Shown: positions 56,497 to 64,000 of the stretch, one piece after another | Layout: each line of letters opens with the position of its first letter | How positions within the stretch are numbered: the first letter of the stretch is position 1 | NCBI RefSeq assembly: GCF_000169195.2 | Contig: NC_016023.1 | Coordinates: forward strand, 2,108,001-2,172,000 | From: Heyndrickxia coagulans 36D1 | Lineage (GTDB): Bacteria; Bacillota; Bacilli; Bacillales; Bacillaceae_C | DNA length: 64,000 nucleotides | Direction of reading: 5' to 3' | The notes under the pieces: model-generated | What the model was told of the DNA's origin: nothing | Seen by the model: only the letters and a program-made list of their open reading frames with translations | Database searches by the model: none | Translations under genes and position numbers: made by a program

Positions 56497-56781
56497 ATTG
56501 GAAATGTTAATTAGACAAATGACCACGCCGCTCATCTGCAATTGTCTAATTGGAAACGCTAATTAGACGAATGAGCGTGCAATCCTCCTGCAAATGTCCA
56601 ATTGGCGGTTCTAATTAGACAAATGATCGTGGCACTCATCTGCTTTTATCTAATTGAAAAAGCTAATTAGACAAATGCCCGCGCTGCTCGCCCACGTTTG
56701 TCTAGTTGTTGGAAGGTCTAACTGTACAAATGCCCGCGCATCCCTCCTGCATTTGTCCCATTGAAAACCTAATTAGACAGA
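56497..56781. repeat. 52-bp palindromic tandem repeats, right block
   Basis: It continues the array broken at 55351. The first unit is completed by the left TA, and about five more follow, the last two diverged (GTCTAGTTGTTGG, GTCCCATTGAAAA). The total before the insertion was about ten units. The block ends about 110 bases before yfjP. Confidence 0.85.
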
Positions 56782-56890
56782 TAACCGGCCGGGTCTCTTT
56801 ATCCTGTGATGTTTTCATGCCGCGTTGAATCGGCAATGAAAAGGGCGAGCGCTTGTGCTATAATACTTAAAAACGAATTGAGAGGACGCC

Positions 56891-57754
56891 ATGTGGGAGA
56901 AAATCGTTAAAATCAATGGCCCGTACAATTTTGACCGTGCGCTCGAAAGATTAAGCCTCGACCCGTTACAGGCGGTGGATCCGCTTAGTCGGACAGTGAA
57001 AATCCCGATATACGGCAAACAGCCGGAAACAGCGTCCATCACTGCAACCGGCACAACGGAGGAACCTGCCTTTCTCATCAAAGGCGAAAATCCGGATACC
57101 GCTGAAATCGTTGAGAAGCGGATTTTCCACCTTTTTCAGTGGGAGAAAGATATTGCAGGCATCACAAACCATTTTACCGGCACTGCCCTTGAACCGCTTT
57201 TTAAAGAACACCGCGGCACGCCGTTTGTGCTAGACTTTTCGCCATATGCCTGCCTGATCAAATGCATCATCCACCAGCAGCTCAATATGAAATTTGCCCA
57301 TACGCTGACAGAGCGTTTCGTGTACCACTTTGGTTTTCAAAAAGACGGTGTCTGGTTTTATCCGTCTCCGGAAAAAACGGCTGCATTGCAAGTTGCAGAT
57401 TTACGCGCCCTGCAGTTTAGCGAGCGGAAAGCAGAGTATGTAATCGGGCTTTCCAGATTGGTGGCATCAAGCGAACTCGACTTGGCAGAACTTGAAAAGA
57501 AACCGGATGAAGAAATCTTAAAAACGCTCGTGAAAATCCGCGGCATCGGCCCGTGGACCGTGCAAAATTTTCTCATGTTCGGGCTCGGCCGCCTGAATCA
57601 CTTTCCAAAAGCCGACATTGGCATTCAAAAGGCATTGAAAAAACTTTTCCAGCTTGAGAAAAAACCGACTTATGAAGAAATGGACGCTTACGCAAAAGAC
57701 TGGGAGCCTTATTTGAGTTATGCCTCCCTGTATTTATGGCGTAGCATTGAATAG
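56891..57754 (+). CDS. yfjP: DNA-3-methyladenine glycosylase II (YfjP/AlkA-like)
   Basis: 287 residues, ATG 56891 after GAGAGG. The N-terminal AlkA_N-like domain (residues 1-115) precedes the HhH-GPD glycosylase. The hairpin motif is [20 protein letters not shown], and the catalytic Asp lies in [15 protein letters not shown]. The region [19 protein letters not shown] is typical. It removes alkylated bases. rlmCD starts 13 bases after it, as in B. subtilis yfjP-yfjO. Confidence 0.92.
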   Translation: MWEKIVKINGPYNFDRALERLSLDPLQAVDPLSRTVKIPIYGKQPETASITATGTTEEPAFLIKGENPDTAEIVEKRIFHLFQWEKDIAGITNHFTGTALEPLFKEHRGTPFVLDFSPYACLIKCIIHQQLNMKFAHTLTERFVYHFGFQKDGVWFYPSPEKTAALQVADLRALQFSERKAEYVIGLSRLVASSELDLAELEKKPDEEILKTLVKIRGIGPWTVQNFLMFGLGRLNHFPKADIGIQKALKKLFQLEKKPTYEEMDAYAKDWEPYLSYASLYLWRSIE

Positions 57755-57767
57755 AGGGACGGATTTT

Positions 57768-59147
57768 ATGCAAAAACAAGTCATTATTAAACCAAAACAG
57801 CAATTCCCTTTGACGATCAAACGGCTCGGCATCAACGGGGAAGGGGTCGGCTATTTTAAACGGACGGTCGTTTTCGTGCCGGGTGCGCTGCCGGGCGAAG
57901 AGGTGGTCGTGGAAGCCAAACGGATACACCCGAAATATGTGGAAGGTATTGTCAAAAAGGTGCGCAAACGCTCGCCCCACCGGGTAAAAGCCCCGTGCCC
58001 GGTTTACGAGCAGTGCGGCGGTTGCCAGCTCCAGCACCTTGTGTACAAGCAGCAGCTCATCGAAAAACGCGACATTGTCATCCAGGCGCTCGAACGCCAT
58101 ACAAAGTTAAAAGTGGACGAACTCGATATCCGCCCGACGATCGGTATGGATAACCCATGGCTGTACCGGAACAAAAGCCAGTTCCAGCTCGGTGAAGACC
58201 ATGGGAAAATCATTTCCGGCCTTTACAGCCTTGATTCTCACCGGCTGATCAACGTCCCGGAATGCATCGTCCAGCATCCGCTGACAAACAAAGTGACGCA
58301 AGTGGTGACACAAATTTTAAATGATTTCCATGTCCCGGTGTACAATGAAAAAACCGGGAAAGGCATCGTGCGAACCATTGTCACAAGGGTCGGCATCCAG
58401 ACCGGCCAGGCCCAGGTTGTGCTGATTACGACCAAGCGGGAACTGCCGCGCAAAGATGTCATCCTTTCCGAGATCAAAAAGCGCCTGCCGGAAGTCGTAT
58501 CGGTTGCGCAAAATGTGAACGCCAAAAAAACGTCGGTTATTTTCGGCGACGAAACGATTCATTTATCCGGAAAAGAAATCATTGAAGAACGGCTCGAAGA
58601 ATTCACATACGAACTCTCCGCCCGCGCCTTTTTCCAGCTGAACCCGATCCAGACGGTGAAGCTTTACAATGAAGTGAAAAAAGCCGCTGCGTTGACTGGC
58701 AAGGAGAAAATTGCGGATACCTACTGCGGTGTCGGCACCATTGGCTTGTGGCTCGCGGATGGCGCATCCGAAATCCGCGGTATGGATGTGATTCCGGAAG
58801 CGATTGAAGATGCTAAGAAAAACGCCGCCGCCCACAACATCCCGAACGCCCATTACTTTGCCGGTAAAGCAGAAGTCCTCCTGCCAAAATGGCTGAACGA
58901 AGGCTGGCGCCCGGACGTTGTCATCGTCGACCCGCCGCGTTCGGGCTGTGACGAAGCCCTTTTACGGACGATTCTGAAGGTAAAACCAAAGAAATTTGTT
59001 TACGTGTCATGCAACCCTTCCACTTTGGCAAAGGACTTACACATACTGAGTAAAGCTTATAACATAGCCTATATGCAGCCTGTGGATATGTTTCCGCAAA
59101 CGGTGCATGTTGAGTGCGTGGTATTGATGTCAAGGGTTGATAAATAG
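57768..59147 (+). CDS. rlmCD: 23S rRNA (uracil-C5)-methyltransferase RlmCD (YfjO-like)
   Basis: 459 residues from ATG 57768. It has an N-terminal TRAM domain ([20 protein letters not shown]), a four-cysteine iron-sulphur site ([15 protein letters not shown] with the later Cys), the SAM loop [15 protein letters not shown], and the catalytic [11 protein letters not shown] and [13 protein letters not shown] with the Cys nucleophile. It methylates uracils in 23S rRNA (U747/U1939 in the B. subtilis numbering). YefA is a paralogue, so RlmCD against another RumA member is not certain. Confidence 0.88.
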   Translation: MQKQVIIKPKQQFPLTIKRLGINGEGVGYFKRTVVFVPGALPGEEVVVEAKRIHPKYVEGIVKKVRKRSPHRVKAPCPVYEQCGGCQLQHLVYKQQLIEKRDIVIQALERHTKLKVDELDIRPTIGMDNPWLYRNKSQFQLGEDHGKIISGLYSLDSHRLINVPECIVQHPLTNKVTQVVTQILNDFHVPVYNEKTGKGIVRTIVTRVGIQTGQAQVVLITTKRELPRKDVILSEIKKRLPEVVSVAQNVNAKKTSVIFGDETIHLSGKEIIEERLEEFTYELSARAFFQLNPIQTVKLYNEVKKAAALTGKEKIADTYCGVGTIGLWLADGASEIRGMDVIPEAIEDAKKNAAAHNIPNAHYFAGKAEVLLPKWLNEGWRPDVVIVDPPRSGCDEALLRTILKVKPKKFVYVSCNPSTLAKDLHILSKAYNIAYMQPVDMFPQTVHVECVVLMSRVDK

Positions 59148-59177
59148 AAGGGCTGTAAATGCCTATAAATAAAGGGT

Positions 59178-59243
59178 TTCCAGATATTGAACTTTTCTGT
59201 AGGCTACTTTGCCGGAGGTGACAATATCTGGAGACCCTCATTT
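59178..59243 (+). terminator. Terminator downstream of rlmCD
   Basis: GGGTTTCCAGATATTG and CAATATCTGGAGACCC pair over a 25-base loop and are followed by TCATTTTTT. It is 30 bases after the stop. Confidence 0.8.
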
Positions 59244-59358
59244 TTTATTGTTTGCGGGAACATATCAACTGCCCTGAAAGTAATAGGGTTGAGTTGACAG
59301 GTTAGATAACGCTTATTTTTGTAGGGGTTGAGGAGACAGGATAGATGTAAACTTCTGC

Positions 59359-60258
59359 TTAATTTTCTTCACTGTTTTCTATTTCTTTCAATGATACCCC
59401 GTCTTTAGTTTTCCATTCTACCAGTCCATTTACGTGGCCGCCAATGACAAAAGCAGCAGCATATGATGGACTACGGAATAAGATATTTTCTTGAAGTATG
59501 CCATTTTCATCTATTTTGGCTTTTTGTCTGCGGTCTTTAATTCCAGGCGGAATACTTTCAGAATCTATCGTTTCAATATGACTGCCTTGTAAGACGACAA
59601 AACCTTCGTTCGTTTGCTTACAGCTTGCTTCAATTACTTGTCCGCTCTTACGACTTTTTCGCTTCATAAAGAGAAGTAATTCCTCTTCAGCAGATTCTAC
59701 TGTATTAGCTGGTTTAGGTTTATCTGTCAGTGGTTCGAATAATTTATGCCCAAGAGCACCCATTATAATTTTAGCGTAATCAATGAATTCTTCGAGCTCA
59801 CTTTCTTTTTCCTCGGTTATATTTCCTGGAGTAGGGTCGTTTCCGTTCTTAACCACATACCGGTTTGCCTCTACTGCAAGCCCACAAAAACGATTCTCAA
59901 GATAACTTATCTCTGTGGGACCAAAGGAGTTATTGGACGTAGTAAATACAACAGCTTCTGTCCAATAATCCTTATCTGGATTTCGCTTGTGTTCTATTAA
60001 CCGACAAAGAAGACCCTCTCCGTTTTTCCGAACACCGGCTTGCCCAATATATACCATATTGTCATCTGTTTGATCTGAAGTGCCAAATAAAAAGTAAACG
60101 CCGCTCTGGGATAAATCTTCGCGTCCTTTGCATTTATCTAGTTCAGTGCGAGGTATCTTGTAAGCAACGCCAGTCCAATTAGCCAAAGTACACTTTATTC
60201 TCCCATTTGGTGTGCCATCCATCAAAAACAGATTTATACTTTTTCCTCGTTTAGCCAT
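59359..60258 (-). CDS. GIY-YIG nuclease-like protein with DUF4357
   Basis: 299 residues. The N-terminal half is a GIY-YIG domain: GVYFLFGTSDQTDDNMVYIG carries the two blocks (GVYFLFG and VYIGQA), with Arg in LLCRLIEHKRN and Glu in SYLENRFC. The C-terminal part is DUF4357 (EASCKQTNEGFVVLQGSHIE, ILFRSPSYAAAFVIGGHVNG), often found with restriction systems. It sits 26 bases downstream of hsdR, as a last gene of the locus. A role as an accessory nuclease is possible. Confidence 0.85.
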   Translation of the reverse strand: MAKRGKSINLFLMDGTPNGRIKCTLANWTGVAYKIPRTELDKCKGREDLSQSGVYFLFGTSDQTDDNMVYIGQAGVRKNGEGLLCRLIEHKRNPDKDYWTEAVVFTTSNNSFGPTEISYLENRFCGLAVEANRYVVKNGNDPTPGNITEEKESELEEFIDYAKIIMGALGHKLFEPLTDKPKPANTVESAEEELLLFMKRKSRKSGQVIEASCKQTNEGFVVLQGSHIETIDSESIPPGIKDRRQKAKIDENGILQENILFRSPSYAAAFVIGGHVNGLVEWKTKDGVSLKEIENSEEN

Positions 60259-60284
60259 AATCCTTTACCTCCCTCCGTAACAGC

Positions 60285-62300
60285 TTATTTGTTATTTGAA
60301 TCATTGGAAGGAGTTTCAAATGGCTTTCCTTCAGGGTTATACGTTAAATTGAAAACAAGATCCGACAGCCATTTCTTAAACGAAGGATTATCATTAAACT
60401 GCTTAAATAACTCCATATTATCCGCCATTATACTAAATATAACAGACTGAAGGGCACGTTCACTTTCCATACGCGCATTTTGCTTGTCTGAATTTTTCAT
60501 TGCGTTAATATAGCGCTCGTCTTTTGTAACCATTCCTGGTATTTCTAGAATTTGGCGGCGAACATTATCAGCATCGTTCCAGTCTATATTGCCGAACAAG
60601 TCATTAAATGATGAAAGAATGCTAGAAAGCAAATCCATTTCTGGCTCCACTATGCCGCCTACACGACCAGCAGGTACAGGGCCAATCTCAGCGTCAGCAT
60701 CATCTAATACAAGAGACATAGAATCACGAGCTTCGACTCGGTAACTATCTAAATCAATTGAATCTAGTATTCCTTGAGACAAATCATCTTCTTTGGGAGA
60801 AGGAAGTTTAGGTATTAATAAATTTAAAAATATTGATAGCTTTTCCCATTCTGCATTACCGTAAGGAAGAATAGCTCCAAGAAAGCCGTATGTTCGAACA
60901 AATGCTTTTGCTGCACTTTTGAATTCAATTTTCCCTTCGTCATCAAGCTCTTTGTAAATAGCAGTACATGCATCGAGGATAGGATCTAACCTATCGCGAT
61001 CTGCACCATTTAAGTAAAGTTCAACAAGCGAATCAACATGCCCATTTTCGTATACTTGATGGGCTTCCATAATTGCTATGAGATCATAAAGCTTGTTCGG
61101 ATCAGTTTCATTAGACAGAATAGTTGTCCGATAATATTTTGAGAATGCTGCTTCAATGGTCTCTGTTTTATTTGCAAAATCAAGTACAAAAGTATCATGT
61201 TTCTGCGGATGAGAGCGGTTCAGCCGAGATAGAGTCTGAACAGCCTTTATATCAGATAGCATTTTATCAACGTACATTGTATGGAGTAGTGGTTCATCAT
61301 AACCCGTTTGGAACATATCAGCCACTATAAGAAATCGATATGGATCCTTACGGAACACCTTCTCAATTGTATTATCTGGGAAGCCATTAATTGCTGCAGA
61401 GGTTAAAGTTTTACCACCATATTCTTTTTCCCCGGAAAAAGCAATAATAGCTTTATAAGGACTACGCCTGTCAGCAAGGCATTTATTAATTGCGTAATAG
61501 TATTCGATACAGCGCTCTATACTACTCGTAACCACCATAGCTCGTGCTTTTCCTCCGATTTTCCCTTTTGAAATAACCTGATCATGAAAGTGGTTCACCA
61601 TGATTTCTGCTTTTTGTGATATGGCAAACTTATTACTTTCTACAAATTGACGGAGTTTCTTTTGTGCTTTTTTCTTGTCAAATAAAGGATCATCTTCAAT
61701 GGTTTTAGCAAGCCTGTAATAACTGTCTACAGGGGTATAGTATTTAAGTACATCTAAAATAAAACCTTCTTGAATTGCTTGCTTCATTGTATATACATGG
61801 AACGGACGATGTTTAATTTCATCTCCGTCTTGGTATGGGATACCAAACATTTCAAGGGTTTTGTTTTTAGGAGTAGCGGTAAATGCAAAATAGCTGGCGT
61901 TCTTCAGCATTTTGCGCCCTTCCATAAGACGGTTGATTTTATCTTCAAAATCTTCCTCTTCTCCAGTAACTTCACCTGATAATACAATATTCATCTTAGC
62001 CGACATGTTACCGCTTTGTGATGAATGGGCCTCGTCAATAATTATGGCGAAAGAGCGCCCTTTGTGTTCTGAGCCAATGCTATCAAGAATAATAGGGAAC
62101 TTATGTACAGTAGTTATTATAATCTTCTTACCGCCATTGATTGCTTTCCTTAAATCATCAGAGTGTTCTGCCCATGCTACTGTGCTAGAAACCTGCATAA
62201 ACTGTTTTATCGTATCCCGAATTTGTTTATCAAGTATTACACGGTCTGTAACAACTACCACAGAGTCAATGATGGCTTTGCCATTCTTTTCGAGGAGGTG
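60285..62300 (-). pseudogene. hsdR: Type I restriction subunit HsdR, N-terminal part cut off by an element
   Basis: The frame codes for about 670 residues of HsdR from LLEKNGKAIIDSVVVVTDRV onwards. The helicase motifs present are Ia (DRVILDKQI), II (DEAHSSQSG), III (AFTATPKN), and the C-terminal motifs (VADMFQTGYDEP, AVQTLSRLNR). Missing are the N-terminal nuclease domain and Walker A (normally just upstream of this point). The cut coincides with the beginning of a serine recombinase gene at 62306. The 5' part of hsdR would be expected on the far side of the element, beyond the right edge. Restriction should be off. Confidence 0.85.
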
Positions 62301-62305
62301 AGTCG

Positions 62306-63866
62306 ATGAAAAAGATAACAAAAATAGATGGGAATAAGGGTACATCAATTATCAAGCCCAAATTACGAGTAGCTGCTTACTGTCGTGTTTCTACGGACAG
62401 TGATGAACAGTTAGTGAGCCTAGAAGCACAAAAATCCCATTATGAGACTTACATAAAGGCAAACCCAGAATGGGAATATGTTGGCTTGTATTATGATGAG
62501 GGGATCAGTGGGACCAAAAAAGAAAACCGGTCAGAACTTCTTAGAATGCTATCAGATTGTGAAAACAAGAAGATTGACTTAATTATTACAAAGTCCATTA
62601 GTAGGTTTGCAAGAAACACTACGGATTGTTTGGAGATGGTTCGTAAACTGTTGGACCTTGGGATTTATATCTATTTCGAGAAGGAAAATATCAATACCCA
62701 ATCAATGGAAAGTGAGTTGATGCTTTCTATATTAAGCGGGCTTGCAGAAAGTGAGTCAATCTCCATTTCGGAAAATAACAAGTGGGCAATTCAAAGGAGA
62801 TTTCAGAACGGAACTTTTAAGATTTCTTACCCACCATATGGCTATGACAACATTGATGGACAAATGGTGGTAAACCCTGAGCAAGTAGAAATTGTGAAGT
62901 ATATTTTCGCAGAAGTACTATCAGGCAAGGGTACACAGAAAATAGCAGATGATCTTAATCAAAAGGGTATCCCCTCCAAAAGAGGTGGTCGTTGGACCGC
63001 TACAACAATTCGAGGAATTCTAAAAAAATGAGAAATATACCGGGGATGTTATACTGCAAAAAACCTATACAGATTCCCGTTTTAATAAGCGCACCAATTA
63101 TGGTGAGAAAAACAGATATTTAATAGAAAATCACCATGAGGCAATTATCAGCCATGAAGTGTTTGAAGCAGTAGAGGCTGCCTTAAATCAAAGGGCAAAA
63201 GAAAAGGGAATAGAAAAGCGTAATGATAAGTACCAAAATCGGTATTCTTTCTCCGGAAAAATTATTTGCTCGGAATGTGGTAGCACCTTTAAAAGACGAA
63301 TTCATTCGTCCGGCACAAGAAAATATGTAGCCTGGTGTTGCAGTAAACACTTAAAGCAGATAACAGAATGTTCCATGCAGTTTATTCGAGATGAGGATAT
63401 AAAGACGGCCTTTGTTACTATGATTAACAAGCTGATTTTCGGTAGAAAACTTATTCTACAACCACTATTAGATGCTTTGCGTGGAATGAGCAACTCTGAT
63501 AACCTTTCAAGAATTCAGGAATTAGAGAAGCAAATTGAAAAAAATGCAGAACAGAGAGAACTGCTTGTAAAGCTTATGGCAAAGGGTTATCTAGAACCTG
63601 CCCTTTTTAACAGAGAAAACAATGAACTGAAAATGGAAGCAGATAATTATATGGGGCAAAAAGAAGCTTTAATTCATGCTTTAAATGGAGAATTATCAAA
63701 GGTGCAGGAAGTCAGTAACTTAATAAAGTTTACGAATAAGGCTGAAATGATAAATACCTTTAACGAGCAAATTTTCAATGATCATATTGAAAAAATTATC
63801 GTTTACTCAAGGGTAGAGATAGGTTTCGTTCTGAAATGTGGAATCACACTAAGGGAAAGGATGTGA
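62306..63866 (+). pseudogene. Large serine recombinase, frameshifted at an A-run
   Basis: Residues 1-240 (62306-63031) hold the catalytic resolvase domain: VAAYCRVSTDSDEQLVSLEA with the nucleophile Ser, then SISRFARNTTDCLEMVRKL, and part of the recombinase domain (IPSKRGGRWTATTIRGI). At about 63025 seven adenines cause a stop (ATTCTAAAAAAATGAG). With six, reading continues LKNEKYTGDVILQKTYTDS into the zinc-ribbon (CSECGSTFKRR...CSKH...C) and the coiled-coil to 63866. It begins beside the cut end of hsdR, as phage- and ICE-type integrases do. The extra A could be real or a sequencing error. Confidence 0.88.
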
Positions 63867-63870
63867 GAAA

Positions 63871-64000
63871 ATGGCGCACACGCCCTATGGCTATAGGATA
63901 GAGAATGGAATAGCAGTTATCGATGAAGAAAAAGCTGAAAAAGTAAGGAATTTGTATAAGGGCTACTTATCAGGCCTTTCCTTAACGGTCGCTGCAAAGA
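63871..64000 (+). CDS. Second recombinase-family protein, partial at right edge
   Basis: Starts ATG 63871, four bases after the previous stop. The visible 43 residues (MAHTPYGYRIENGIAVIDEE, then KVRNLYKGYLSGLSLTVAAK) resemble the recombinase domain segment after the catalytic core in large serine recombinases. Such short companion genes often follow an integrase in this class of element. The rest lies outside the window. Confidence 0.7.
   Translation, partial: MAHTPYGYRIENGIAVIDEEKAEKVRNLYKGYLSGLSLTVAAK

Noticed and set aside
55120-56781. 52-bp repeats as a second CRISPR array
   Set aside because: Units are palindromic and tandem without unique spacers of constant length, and no cas genes adjoin.

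Overview
The window comes from a low-to-mid GC endospore-forming Bacillaceae. Gene content and order follow the Bacillus subtilis yfk/yfj neighbourhood (yfkM, map, yfkK, yfkH, yfkF, yfkE, yfkD, pdaA, yfjP, rlmCD), with yuaF-floT, mreBH, motAB and a CwlC-like sporulation amidase nearby. The many insertion sequences and the type I-B CRISPR system suit a thermotolerant bacillus such as Heyndrickxia (Bacillus) coagulans. That species name is a guess from overall character, not a database match.

Region 1 (1-19007) is a type I-B CRISPR-Cas locus. The order is cas8b (cut by the left edge), cas7, cas5, cas3, cas4, cas1, cas2, leader, then one very long array read left to right. Three insertion sequences have hit it. 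A 1560-bp element interrupts cas1 with a 4-bp target duplication; removing it restores a perfect 334-residue Cas1 frame. A 2035-bp element sits inside one CRISPR repeat with a 3-bp duplication. A 1417-bp IS3-family element sits in the array without a recognisable duplication and seems to have removed a repeat. About 92 full 30-bp repeats remain. The last three are degenerate, as expected at the leader-distal end. The interference genes in view look intact, while spacer acquisition should be blocked.

Region 2 (19008-31850) holds an XRE regulator divergent from a promoter bracketed by an inverted repeat, a candidate structured RNA, a 166-bp tandem duplication, a histidine phosphatase, a c-di-AMP (ydaO-type) riboswitch in front of a glutamate/dicarboxylate symporter, a C-terminally short nucleotidase-like enzyme, an RpiR regulator, a YpuA-like protein, a three-gene secreted/membrane set (DUF6230-, DUF6114-like) divergent from a GAF-LuxR regulator, a second candidate small RNA sharing a C-rich motif with the first, and tRNA-Arg(CCT). 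A small non-coding repeat element with AGGGCTTGCTGAA-type ends occurs at 8950-9232 and 30922-31145, with a probable remnant near 55045 and a weaker one near 19443.

Region 3 (32400-55000) is core genome: a LysM-tailed CwlC-like amidase, carbonic anhydrase, the methionine-to-cysteine operon yrrT-luxS-mccA-mccB, yuaF-floT, mreBH, thioesterase, YteA, two MFS transporters, motAB, the yfk cluster and pdaA.

Region 4 (55000-64000) contains a 52-bp palindromic tandem repeat split by an IS630-family element whose transposase is frameshifted, then yfjP (alkA) and rlmCD. It ends with a type I restriction locus on the minus strand, where hsdR is cut by an element that begins with a frameshifted large serine recombinase and runs off the right edge.
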